From Steroidobacteraceae bacterium (GTDB taxonomy: Bacteria; Pseudomonadota; Gammaproteobacteria; Steroidobacterales; Steroidobacteraceae), in the NCBI GenBank assembly GCA_025927665.1, contig JAICKZ010000005.1, positions 1 through 25,212 of the forward strand: DNA of 25,212 bases. The letters run 5' to 3'. The translations under genes and the position numbers were made by a program. Positions within the stretch are counted from its first letter, which is position 1. Each line of letters starts with the position of its first letter. Positions 7,109 through 14,587 of the stretch are shown here, in pieces. The notes beneath the pieces are model-generated. The model was not told the DNA's origin, did not search any database, and worked only from the letters and a program-made list of their open reading frames with translations.

Positions 7109-7899
7109 GTGAGCAGTCTGAGTCTGATAAACCGTTGGGATCGATGGCCGAGGGTACGCTGATATCGCACTTGCTGGAATTGCGTGATCGTTTAATTCGT
7201 GCGGTGATATTTACGACCCTGGTGTTTATACCGTGCGCCTATTATTCCAACAAATTGTTCACCATGATCGCGCGGCCGTTGCTGAACAAACTGCCGAAAG
7301 GCACTTCGATGGTATCAACTAGTTTGATTGCCCCGTTTATGACGCCTATCAAGTTGTCCATGCTGGTTGCACTATTCATCAGCATGCCCTATGTGTTGTA
7401 TCAAGTATGGGCATTCATCGCGCCCGGCTTGTACAAACATGAAAAACGTTTTGCCATGCCGTTGATGGTGTCGAGTGTGATTTTGTTTTATTGCGGCGCT
7501 GCGTTTGCATTTTACTTTGTATTTCCGGTTATGTTTTCGTTCTTTGCAAATACCACCCCCGAAGGCGTGGTGCTGATGCCGGACATCACACAGTTTTTAG
7601 ATTTTGTTTCGGTATTGATTTTTTCTTTTGGCGCTGCGTTCGAAATTCCTGTTGCCACAGTATTATTGGTGGCAACTGGCTTAGTAAAAATGTCTACACT
7701 ACAGGGGAATCGTGGTTATGTGGTGATTGGCATCAGCATTATTGCCGCCGCATTAACACCTCCCGATGCAGTATCGATGATGATGATGGCCGCGCCTATG
7801 TACCTGCTGTACGAGCTTGGCATCATATTCTGTCGCATCTTGTTAAAAGATAAATTAGCTGAAATGGCCAAAGAAGAAACTGAAGCTGCATCAAGTTAA
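7105..7899 (+). CDS. tatC: Sec-independent protein translocase subunit TatC
   Basis: TatC is the six-helix inner-membrane core of the Tat translocase and binds the twin-arginine signal. The 264-residue product has the N-terminal cytoplasmic signature SHLLELRDRLIRAV and the conserved first cytoplasmic loop YQVWAFIAPGLYKHEKR, followed by alternating hydrophobic helices to about residue 245. The C-terminal tail is charged (AKEETEA). Length and topology are normal. The ATG overlaps the tatB stop. The phosphatase-like gene begins 68 bases downstream and may be in the same transcript. Confidence 0.97.
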   Translation: MSEQSESDKPLGSMAEGTLISHLLELRDRLIRAVIFTTLVFIPCAYYSNKLFTMIARPLLNKLPKGTSMVSTSLIAPFMTPIKLSMLVALFISMPYVLYQVWAFIAPGLYKHEKRFAMPLMVSSVILFYCGAAFAFYFVFPVMFSFFANTTPEGVVLMPDITQFLDFVSVLIFSFGAAFEIPVATVLLVATGLVKMSTLQGNRGYVVIGISIIAAALTPPDAVSMMMMAAPMYLLYELGIIFCRILLKDKLAEMAKEETEAASS

Positions 7900-7967
7900 A
7901 ACCTGCTTGGGTTACACCAAGAAATTGAGATACAGTACACGGCATCCTGCTTTGTTGAGATTGAACG

Positions 7968-8453
7968 ATGGACGCTGAAAACACTTTTCAAGTCTTCGAC
8001 TGGTTGTGGACCTCGGGTCAATTATCCGAGAGCGACATAACTAATTTGCCAAAGTATGGCATCCGCACTGTGATCAATCTGCTGCCGCCACATTCAGCAA
8101 CTGCGTTGCGTGGTGAATCCGAAAAAATTACGGCACTGGGAATGAATTACCTGCAAATTCCAGTGAAATGGGAACAGCCCACCCTCGAACAACTGGAGCA
8201 ATTTTGCATTGCATTGCGAACTCATGAAGGCCGTCCTTGTTGGGTACATTGCGCCAACAACATGCGAGTCTCTGCATTCCTGTATATTTATCGCAGCATT
8301 TTTTTGAATGACCCTGAGGAAGTTGCTTGCGATCCCATGATTGAAATTTGGGAACCCAATCCAATCTGGAAAACTTTTATCGATGATGCCATGCGTCAGT
8401 TTGCTAAGCGCCGCCGACCTCAACAACCACAAACTAATGCGAGTATTGCTTGA
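7968..8453 (+). CDS. CX4R-type protein tyrosine phosphatase-like protein (DUF442-like)
   Basis: A 161-residue cytosolic protein without signal peptide. It matches the compact phosphatase-like group related to DUF442/beta-lactamase-hydrolase-like domains. The N-terminus (FDWLWTSGQLSESDITNL) is the usual TSGQ strand-helix, followed by GIRTVINLLP. The P-loop is HCANNMRVS, with His94, Cys95 and Arg100. It is therefore CX4R rather than the CX5R of classical tyrosine phosphatases, as in DUF442 proteins. The substrate is unknown; protein, sugar phosphate or other phosphoesters are possible. The stop TGA overlaps the TTG start of the GH9 gene, so the two genes appear coupled. A GAGA sequence about eight bases upstream supports the ATG at 7968. 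Confidence 0.82.
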   Translation: MDAENTFQVFDWLWTSGQLSESDITNLPKYGIRTVINLLPPHSATALRGESEKITALGMNYLQIPVKWEQPTLEQLEQFCIALRTHEGRPCWVHCANNMRVSAFLYIYRSIFLNDPEEVACDPMIEIWEPNPIWKTFIDDAMRQFAKRRRPQQPQTNASIA

Positions 8454-10189
8454 AAAATATTTGCCGTAAATTCATTGCCAGCGCAACGCTCGTAACGTTA
8501 ATCAGTGCCAATGCTTTTGCAGACGAAACATCATCTGAATCGATTCGGCTAAATCAGCTTGGCTTTCTTCCAATGTCACACAAGGTCGCAGTGGTACCTG
8601 CAGGCAGCACTCATTCTTTTAGTATCGTCAAAGCAGGTACTGACAAGGTTGTGTTTAAAGGACAACTGAGCAACGCAGCAGGTTGGTTGCCGGCTGAAGA
8701 GCGAGTTACTCTCGCCAATTTCTCAAAACTGCATAGCCCCGGTGATTACCAATTACGCGTCGCGGGATTACCAGATTCCGAGCCTTTTCGCGTTGCGGCC
8801 AATGATTACGTCGCGGTGAATCATGCTGCACTCAAGTTCTTTTACTTCAATCGCGCTAGCATTGAATTGCTTCCGCAATTTGCCGGCAAATATGCGCGCG
8901 CCGCAGGTCATCCTGACAATCATGTATTAATTCATGCTTCGGCTGCAAGTGACAGCCGACCTGAAGGAACCGTGATCAGTTCATCCAAAGGTTGGTACGA
9001 CGCGGGCGACTATAATAAATACGTCGTCAATTCAGGAATCTCCACTTATACATTGCTGGCTGCTTACGAAAGTTTTCCATCGTTCTATAACGATCAGAAT
9101 GTCAATATTCCTCATGATCGCACTGAACAGAAAGTCCCTGATTTGCTGGTCGAAACGATGTGGAATCTGCAGTGGATGTTGACTATGCAAGATCCTGAAG
9201 ATGGCGGTGTGTATCACAAATTGACCAATAAAAAGTTTGATCCCTTTGTCATGCCTGACAAGTGCGTCAATGATCGATACGTGGTAGAAAAATCTACGGC
9301 GGCGGCATTGGATTTCGTTGCAGTAATGGCGACCGCAAGTCGCGTGTACAGTCACTATGAAAATGCCTATCCAGGGCTATCCACAAAAATGTTGCATGCC
9401 GCTGAGCATGCATGGCAATGGGCCAAAGCCAATCCTGAAGTATTGTATCAACAACCAGCTGACATCAAGACGGGCGCTTACGATGATAAAGACGTCAGTG
9501 ATGAATTTGCATGGGCCGCATCGGAACTGTATATCACCACAAAAAACGATGCTTATTATCAAAAGATGAATGCGGAGCATGTAAGCAATGGAGTACCGTC
9601 ATGGGGAGACGTGCGTGGTCTGGCATGGATGTCGTTAGCAACGCATTTATCCGATCTAACGAATATTGCTGACAAAGAGTTGATCAAATCACGCATCGAT
9701 ACATTGGCAAGTTCACTGGCAAATACATGGCATGAGTCTGCATATGGCGTATCCATGCGCTCAGAAGATTTTGTTTGGGGCAGCAATTCAGTGGCACTTA
9801 ATCAAGCCATGATGTTGATTCAAGGTTTTCGCTTGAATAACAACAAGCATGAATATATTTATGCGGCACAAGCATTATTTGATTATGTACTGGGTCGTAA
9901 TCCAACGGGCTATTCGTTTGTAACAGGCTTTGGTAACAAGTCACCGATGCATCCGCATCATCGGATCTCCGAAGCCGATGGCATTGTGGATCCTATCCCT
10001 GGCATGTTGGTGGGCGGTGCAACCCCATTGCAAGTCGATATCAAAGATTGCAAATTACCTTATCCATCCAAATTGCCTGCTAAATCTTATTTGGATGACA
10101 TATGCAGTTACACCACCAACGAGATTGCCATCAACTGGAATGCGCCGTTGGTGTATGTGAGTAGCGCACTGCAGGTGTTAACCAAATAA
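8450..10189 (+). CDS. Secreted glycoside hydrolase family 9 endoglucanase
   Basis: GH9 enzymes are inverting beta-1,4-glucanases acting on cellulose and related glucans. The 579-residue product has a Sec signal peptide (about 1-24, ending ANAFA), then an N-terminal immunoglobulin-like domain (about 30-120, beginning IRLNQLGFLP). An alpha-toroid catalytic domain follows. GWYDAGDYNKYV contains the paired catalytic-site aspartates Asp184 and Asp187. Near the C-terminus, TGFGNKSPMHPHHR matches the GH9 His/Arg signature, and YLDDICSYTTNEIAINWNAP contains the proton donor Glu558. There is no carbohydrate-binding module or dockerin. The start is TTG, overlapping the upstream stop (TTGA at 8450-8453); no nearby ATG retains the signal peptide. 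The signal has no twin arginine, so export is probably by Sec despite the neighbouring tat genes. Outer-membrane passage is not explained. Confidence 0.93.
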   Translation: MKNICRKFIASATLVTLISANAFADETSSESIRLNQLGFLPMSHKVAVVPAGSTHSFSIVKAGTDKVVFKGQLSNAAGWLPAEERVTLANFSKLHSPGDYQLRVAGLPDSEPFRVAANDYVAVNHAALKFFYFNRASIELLPQFAGKYARAAGHPDNHVLIHASAASDSRPEGTVISSSKGWYDAGDYNKYVVNSGISTYTLLAAYESFPSFYNDQNVNIPHDRTEQKVPDLLVETMWNLQWMLTMQDPEDGGVYHKLTNKKFDPFVMPDKCVNDRYVVEKSTAAALDFVAVMATASRVYSHYENAYPGLSTKMLHAAEHAWQWAKANPEVLYQQPADIKTGAYDDKDVSDEFAWAASELYITTKNDAYYQKMNAEHVSNGVPSWGDVRGLAWMSLATHLSDLTNIADKELIKSRIDTLASSLANTWHESAYGVSMRSEDFVWGSNSVALNQAMMLIQGFRLNNNKHEYIYAAQALFDYVLGRNPTGYSFVTGFGNKSPMHPHHRISEADGIVDPIPGMLVGGATPLQVDIKDCKLPYPSKLPAKSYLDDICSYTTNEIAINWNAPLVYVSSALQVLTK

Positions 10190-10211
10190 TCAGTCGCTTG
10201 GAATGAATTGT

Positions 10212-10239
10212 AGTTGGGCTGAGTCTATACAGCCCAACT
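10212..10239. terminator. Perfect 9-bp inverted repeat between convergent genes
   Basis: AGTTGGGCT (10212-10220) and AGCCCAACT (10231-10239) form a perfect stem around a 10-base loop. It sits 22 bases past the GH9 stop and is reached from the other side by the alpha/beta hydrolase transcript. No T-run follows in either direction, so it may be a factor-assisted terminator or a 3'-end stabiliser. Confidence 0.45.
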
Positions 10240-10412
10240 CGCTTCCGCAGCTTAACAGCGTTTGGAAAAATACTAAGTCAACACACCGTCATGGAAGATG
10301 CGCATGTGTCGACAAGGGTTAGCGAGCCGTCAGCGCATTGGGCAGGATCAATACTGAGGCTTTGTAATCCAACTTAATCATTGAGTAGATTTCCTTGTGA
10401 GGTATGCTAGAT

Positions 10413-11390
10413 CTAGGGATGCTTCCAAAACCACTGAAGAGCGAGACGCAGCTCCTTATCAAGGTCGTTAATATTGGGTGCCTCTGGATCGGTAAGGCTA
10501 TGATTTGCATCTGGAACTCTGCGTACGGTTAAGTCCCGACCTGCTGCCATAAGCTTTGCAACAGCGACTTCTTGCGATAGTGCAGGAACTGATTGGTCAG
10601 CGGTACCGAATGCCATGTAAACCCGTGCATTACTCCTTAGTAGCTCTTCGCCCGGATCTACATGGAAAAAGGAGCTCCACCGCTTGTATGGATGACCCCA
10701 CGCGAAGGACGTCGAATTCGCCGGATCTGCATTGATGGCACGCACCTTTTCCTCTACATCAGCCAGACAAGGCGATGCGTCGAAGCACATCCGATAGGCA
10801 TGAACGATAAAGTCAAAGAGCTGCGTGGTTCCGGAACCACCTATTGATACCACGTCGGTAATTGTGGCGTCGTGACCAGCAAGTAACGTAGCCATCACGG
10901 CGCCTTCGGACAGACCTACAACTAAAGTTCGTCCTTTGGCAATCCACTCTAGTTTGCGTGCGTCGCGGACACTCGTCTGTAATGCAAGCAGCCAACTGTC
11001 AGCGGTAAAATCATGATTGAATTGCGCACTACACGATTCCGCCGATCCTGGTCTCTGACCGGAGGAGTCGCCGGAGTATGGTTTCTCCACGGCCATCACG
11101 GTGAATTGTCCTTCCTTTCCAAAAGGGAGGAGATCGAACAGGGTGCTATAAGAACCATTGCCCTGCACATGCATTACGGAACCACATCCAGACCCTTGGA
11201 TCATGAGCAGTAAAGGTGCCGGCGCCGCGCCATGGCTTAAGTAATACGTCAGTTGGCGACCAGATTTATCCGTGATCTGGTGTTGTTCGAATGTTGTGCC
11301 AGGTATTCCCACAACAGATGTATCGGCGATGCTATCGTCTGTGTGAAAAAAAACAGATCCGAGTAGCAACGCTATCAACAGTATTCTCAT
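10413..11390 (-). CDS. Secreted alpha/beta hydrolase, unknown substrate
   Basis: A 325-residue exported hydrolase. The N-terminus (MRILLIALLLGSVFF..) is a signal peptide likely cut near residue 22 (DSIAD). The fold shows MIQGSGCGS as a probable oxyanion turn, nucleophile elbow GLSEG (Ser161), a late-strand acid in FGTADQS (Asp265) and His297 in PDANHS. These make a complete catalytic triad. The spacing is that of esterase/peptidase-type alpha/beta hydrolases, but I cannot name the substrate. Four cysteines besides Cys69 (C120, C202, C208) may form a disulfide in the periplasm. The start at 11390 is chosen for the signal peptide and a GAGG about ten bases upstream. A longer TTG reading from 11432 would run into the insertion sequence remnant. 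It is monocistronic and convergent with the GH9 gene. Confidence 0.82.
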   Translation of the reverse strand: MRILLIALLLGSVFFHTDDSIADTSVVGIPGTTFEQHQITDKSGRQLTYYLSHGAAPAPLLLMIQGSGCGSVMHVQGNGSYSTLFDLLPFGKEGQFTVMAVEKPYSGDSSGQRPGSAESCSAQFNHDFTADSWLLALQTSVRDARKLEWIAKGRTLVVGLSEGAVMATLLAGHDATITDVVSIGGSGTTQLFDFIVHAYRMCFDASPCLADVEEKVRAINADPANSTSFAWGHPYKRWSSFFHVDPGEELLRSNARVYMAFGTADQSVPALSQEVAVAKLMAAGRDLTVRRVPDANHSLTDPEAPNINDLDKELRLALQWFWKHP

Positions 11391-11399
11391 GAGTGAAGA

Positions 11400-11745
11400 T
11401 CCTCTGATCTCGCCTGGTTTTCGACCAATCAAAACTAGATTTTTGGTGCTTCTGAGTTAACTCTCTGACCTTGTACAACAAACTCGTTCGAGGTCAGATG
11501 ACAAGTGAACTGTTGGGTTGATATTGATTGTAATGCTGGCGCCAAGCGTTGAGAACCTTTCGTGCATGATCAATCGACATGAACTCGGTGACATTCAAAC
11601 ATTCATCACGCGAGCGCCCATTGAACGATTTCATAAAGCCATTCTCAGTGGGCTTACCTGGACGAATGAAACCCGGTTTAGCTTCGCCTGAATGACACTC
11701 ATCGAGTAGTTTGGACACAAGCACGAATGCGTTGACTTTTTGCAA
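11400..11745 (-). mobile_element. Remnant of an IS3-family insertion sequence
   Basis: The 3' part of an IS3-family transposase gene (frameshifted, see the pseudogene entry) is followed by a short stretch that looks like the end of such an element. It stops close to the start of the alpha/beta hydrolase gene. The other end of the element and orfA are missing. The outer boundaries are approximate; I could not identify terminal inverted repeats or a target duplication. Confidence 0.6.
11435..11745 (-). pseudogene. Truncated, frameshifted IS3-family transposase (OrfB C-terminus)
   Basis: The reading from 11745 holds the classic C-terminal integrase-core pattern IRPGKPTENGFMKSFNGRSR followed by DECLN, including the last catalytic Glu. 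It continues to HYNQYQPNSSL. It then hits a stop at 11494-11496. The family sequence resumes in another frame as LTSNEFVVQGQ and ends at 11435, so a frameshift lies near 11500. The part before IRPGKP is degraded, and the first catalytic Asp residues are lost. This gene cannot make active transposase. Confidence 0.8.
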
Positions 11746-11792
11746 CCAATTGTTGTTTAATCACAATAGTTCGTTATGAAAACACGCTTCGC

Positions 11793-12038
11793 ATGAATTT
11801 ATACAATCGAATTTCTGTTTTTCGCGCCGAACACGGTGTATCCCGACGGCAACTGGCTGAAGCGGTGGGAGTCAATAATCAAACCATTGGTTATCTCGAA
11901 CGCGGCGATTACAAACCCAGCTTGGAACTTGCTTTAAAGATCGCACGCTACTTTGGGGTAGCGGTCGAGATGCTTTTTTCATTAGAGCGCTTTGAATCCA
12001 TTGCAATGACCCTCAAACGCGCGGGAGAAGGTGAATGA
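11793..12038 (+). CDS. XRE-family helix-turn-helix regulator
   Basis: An 81-residue, nearly single-domain Cro/CI-type DNA-binding protein. The helix-turn-helix lies at about residues 16-40 (SRRQLAEAVGVNNQTIGYLE), followed by the conserved RGDYKPSLELALKIARYFG and VEMLFSLERF. This is the shape of short regulators that pair with a membrane protein gene. The ATG at 11793 gives the normal N-terminus; no strong Shine-Dalgarno is seen. Its stop overlaps the next gene (ATGA at 12035-12038), so the two are very likely co-translated. It is next to the IS remnant, consistent with an acquired region. It probably represses or controls its own operon; this is inference. Confidence 0.9.
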   Translation: MNLYNRISVFRAEHGVSRRQLAEAVGVNNQTIGYLERGDYKPSLELALKIARYFGVAVEMLFSLERFESIAMTLKRAGEGE

Positions 12039-12586
12039 AGTCCATCATAGATACATTTTTGTCGAAGCTGGATAACTCGGTGCGATGGACCGGAATAGCC
12101 ACTGGAGCCGCCGATCAAATGTCAGGCAATTCATCCGGCGAGCCTAAATATCGGCTATTCCGTTGGATGCCGATTTGGTCAATCGTGCTTTCGTGCGCAG
12201 TATTTGTCATTTTTTTGATTTGGCCGCCAGTGCTGGATAGGATCTCACTAGGCGCCTTCATTGCCGTCCTCGTAAGCTTTATATGCCCCATCGTGTGTAT
12301 GGTGCCGATCATGTATGCAGAGGGCCCATTGGGAAAGTCTTCCTACAAAGACGATGAACGCGAGGCGACGCTGAGAAAAGATTCCTTTCTCTTTTGCTTT
12401 GGGTTGCTTACCTGGCTCAATTGCCTAGGCCAACCCACTCTCATGATCTTGTCTCACTTTCAGAATTGGCAAACCTCACATAGCTTGAGTGTCGCAGCAT
12501 CGGCCTTTGTGCTGAATGCCATCTTATTTGGATGTTTGCCGACACTCTATGCAAGCTGGAAATTACGGCAAATGTCAAAAGAATGA
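12035..12586 (+). CDS. Four-helix membrane protein coupled to the XRE regulator
   Basis: I do not recognise a named family. The 183-residue product has a polar N-terminus of about 40 residues and four likely membrane helices (about 44-66, 72-95, 117-140, 150-174). A short charged cytosolic loop contains KDDEREATLRKD (105-116) between helices 2 and 3. Small XRE regulators are often coupled to membrane proteins with a DERD/DERE-type motif next to helices, and this resembles that arrangement, but the sequence match is only by pattern. The start overlaps the regulator's stop. It may sense or modulate something at the membrane with the regulator; the function is unknown. Confidence 0.75.
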   Translation: MKSIIDTFLSKLDNSVRWTGIATGAADQMSGNSSGEPKYRLFRWMPIWSIVLSCAVFVIFLIWPPVLDRISLGAFIAVLVSFICPIVCMVPIMYAEGPLGKSSYKDDEREATLRKDSFLFCFGLLTWLNCLGQPTLMILSHFQNWQTSHSLSVAASAFVLNAILFGCLPTLYASWKLRQMSKE

Positions 12587-12640
12587 TCGTGCCAATTTGG
12601 CGCAAGAGAAAATTTCTTTATTGACATTACTCCATTCAAG

Positions 12641-13300
12641 TTACAACGCTTGCTGCGCTTTGGCCCTCACATTCAAGTAACATGCTATGGACTCGGGGAG
12701 TCCGCCTACCGATGACACTGTTACTGTTTTTGAATAATACAAACTGCTCTGCTTCCCTAAGCTATACAGGCTAATATCGTTTAGCGTATGTATAACTATC
12801 CAATTTCCTGCTCTTCCCTGAGAGTGAGTGACGTTTTGCACTTCTTTCCATGGAACGAAATGTTTTCTTAGCTTAATTCCATCTGGGCTAGCGACAATAT
12901 CAGGACCGCGATACCAGGGTGAAGTCTTAAGTCGGGAAATTACATTCATCACGAAAGCCGATAGCACAATTAGCACAAGCATTGCACCAATAAACTTTTT
13001 ACCCTCATTGAATAGATCGATACCGCATATTATACCAATTGTGGCGATTACAAGACCGATCGATATTGACAAGAGGCCAGGTTCGAAGGCCCAAGTAGAT
13101 GTAACGTCATTTGCACGACACACCCACTTCGGAAGAACGGAATACTCATAAACTTTATACATTGCAGTCATGCTCGTTAACATGACTACAAATGCAATGA
13201 ACATCAGCGAAAATACACTTATTGCTCCAACAACCATCCCCAGCAGCACTGTCACAGCTAACGAAACAGGAATACTGAATATAAATGCAATTGATTTCAT
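12641..13300 (-). CDS. Hypothetical membrane protein with C-terminal soluble domain
   Basis: I do not recognise this gene. The 219-residue product has four likely membrane helices (about 5-25, 27-48, 75-95, 103-122). A cytosolic C-terminal part of about 85 residues follows, with GIKLRKHFVPWKEVQNV and IVIHTLNDISLYSL. Short beta-strand-like segments of the form 'dGI..r.f.pW.eI..v' are seen in bacterial PH-like (bPH) domains attached to helices, so a PH-like domain is a reasonable guess. The start at 13300 is preferred over 13321, since GAGGTG lies just upstream (13304-13309) and the product begins with a hydrophobic helix. It is convergent with the XRE-coupled gene. Phe/Ile/Val-rich composition and the context suggest an accessory gene. 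Confidence 0.65.
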   Translation of the reverse strand: MKSIAFIFSIPVSLAVTVLLGMVVGAISVFSLMFIAFVVMLTSMTAMYKVYEYSVLPKWVCRANDVTSTWAFEPGLLSISIGLVIATIGIICGIDLFNEGKKFIGAMLVLIVLSAFVMNVISRLKTSPWYRGPDIVASPDGIKLRKHFVPWKEVQNVTHSQGRAGNWIVIHTLNDISLYSLGKQSSLYYSKTVTVSSVGGLPESIACYLNVRAKAQQAL

Positions 13301-13303
13301 GGA

Positions 13304-13309
13304 CACCTC
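13304..13309 (-). promoter_or_regulatory. Ribosome binding site deciding the start of the 12641-13300 gene
   Basis: GAGGTG on the minus strand, three bases before the ATG at 13300. It favours the 219-residue product. The alternative ATG at 13321 has no site of this quality. Confidence 0.55.
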
Positions 13310-13344
13310 ATTACAAGACACGGCCTACGTGAAGTTAATTTATT

Positions 13345-13821
13345 TTACTTCATCAATAACCGTTCAGTGATCGGCACATACTTGGAGGCAGAGTGAATCA
13401 ACGATGCTGCCGTTAACTTCTCCACTCCATAGACTTCGACCGTGACGTGATGCTTATCAATTAACTTCTGTACCAGTAGATCAAAATCACCATCACCGGA
13501 TGCAAGCACCACTATATCGGCTTGAGGTGCATATTCCATGACATCAAGGGTAATGCCCACATCCCAGTCACCTTTGGCTGTACCATCGCTTCTTTGAATA
13601 AAGGGTTTTAGTTTCACCTCGAAACCAATGGCCCGCAATATGTTCTGAAATTGTTTTTGTTTTTCATCATCGCGATGTGTCGCGAAGGCAATGGCTTTAA
13701 CTACTTTTCGATTCGCCGTCACTTCAGCCCAGAAAGCATTGTAATCAAAGTTTCGATTGAATCCTTGACGCGTGGTGTAGTAGATATTTTGTATATCTAC
13801 AAAGATCGCGACGGTTTGCAA
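13345..13821 (-). CDS. NYN-domain protein of the LabA/DUF88 family
   Basis: The NYN fold belongs to the PIN-like nuclease superfamily, and LabA/DUF88 proteins are predicted metal-dependent RNA-processing nucleases. The 158-residue reading begins MQTVAIFVDIQN, with Asp9 and Asn12. It has KGDWDVGITLD (Asp85, Asp87) and ASGDGDFDLLV (Asp110, Asp112). All the acidic residues expected for the active site are present, and the product is nearly a single domain. A TTG at 13821 is preferred: GAAGAG stands six bases upstream, and the protein then starts as family members do. An ATG at 13896 would add 25 residues that look non-native and has no Shine-Dalgarno site. LysE lies upstream on the same strand, with a gap of about 90 bases if the TTG start is right. 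The target RNA is unknown. Confidence 0.87.
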   Translation of the reverse strand: MQTVAIFVDIQNIYYTTRQGFNRNFDYNAFWAEVTANRKVVKAIAFATHRDDEKQKQFQNILRAIGFEVKLKPFIQRSDGTAKGDWDVGITLDVMEYAPQADIVVLASGDGDFDLLVQKLIDKHHVTVEVYGVEKLTAASLIHSASKYVPITERLLMK

Positions 13822-13827
13822 ATTGTT

Positions 13828-13833
13828 CTCTTC
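13828..13833 (-). promoter_or_regulatory. Ribosome binding site for a TTG start of the NYN gene
   Basis: GAAGAG on the minus strand, six bases upstream of the TTG at 13821. It supports a TTG start giving the usual family N-terminus. Confidence 0.5.
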
Positions 13834-13912
13834 AATTAAAGGACATAAGATTAAGTAGAGGAAGTGAATTGCACCGCAACCATGCTGCAAATTCAAAAAT
13901 TCAATAGTATGG

Positions 13913-14536
13913 TTACTCTCGACTACATGCAGCCAATGTTCCCGCTACGATCATAAATGTTCCGGAGGAAACACGTGACCAGAATGCACCGTTTTTGCTA
14001 CGCAGTAAATGTGCGGCACGTGAAGCTACCAATGCGTATATCGTGTCCGTAATGGCAACGGTGATCACAAAGGTAGTCAAGAGCACAATACTTTGTGTCC
14101 AGTAATTGCGAGTAGCATCAGTGAATTGAGGAACAAAAGCCACAAAAAATACAATGGTTTTCGGATGAAATGTTCCCACCAGAATATTATTGAGGAATGC
14201 GCTCTTCGCCGAGATGCTCGGCCTGGCAATATCGGATTGGCTCGCAGCTTTGCTACGTAAAATGGTGAGCAAGCCCAACCCAATTAAATACAGCGCACCT
14301 ACCCATTTGATGATTGAAAATGCCGTGGCCGACGTTGCAAGCAAGGCTCCGATACCCACCATGGATAATGACATTGCAATGGTATTACCTACGGCCATAC
14401 CGGCAACGGCCGCCAGCGCGGTATTGCGACCGGAGTTGATTGCGTAGCCAATAATGCTCATCACACCCGGTCCAGGGATTAGCCCGATCACTGACGACGC
14501 ACCGACAAATGCAAGCCACAAATTCAGATTAATCAT
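13913..14536 (-). CDS. LysE/RhtB family amino acid exporter
   Basis: LysE/RhtB carriers are inner-membrane exporters for amino acids and related metabolites. The 207-residue product has the family N-terminus with the GLIPGPGVMSIIG motif (about 18-30). Helices follow at about 40-65 (GMAVGNTIAMS) and 70-92. A short cytosolic loop (RSKAASQSDIARP) comes next, then three C-terminal helices containing FHPKTIVFFVAFVPQF. Length and topology are normal. It lies 52 bases downstream of the fused ABC ATPase on the same strand, so it may be at the tail of that operon. Its substrate cannot be told from sequence; export of amino acids from peptides taken up by the importer is a plausible idea but only inference. 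Confidence 0.92.
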   Translation of the reverse strand: MINLNLWLAFVGASSVIGLIPGPGVMSIIGYAINSGRNTALAAVAGMAVGNTIAMSLSMVGIGALLATSATAFSIIKWVGALYLIGLGLLTILRSKAASQSDIARPSISAKSAFLNNILVGTFHPKTIVFFVAFVPQFTDATRNYWTQSIVLLTTFVITVAITDTIYALVASRAAHLLRSKNGAFWSRVSSGTFMIVAGTLAACSRE

Positions 14537-14587
14537 TTCAGACTGAGATCCAGAAAGGCCAAGCGGATTTCATTGAAGATAAACAAT

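Noticed and set aside
7900..7967. Possible promoter before the phosphatase-like gene
   Set aside because: Only a weak stem and no good -35/-10 pair can be seen; read-through from tatC is simpler.
10319..10510. Short minus-strand reading past the alpha/beta hydrolase
   Set aside because: It overlaps the hydrolase C-terminus in another frame and has no recognised domain; not distinguishable from chance.
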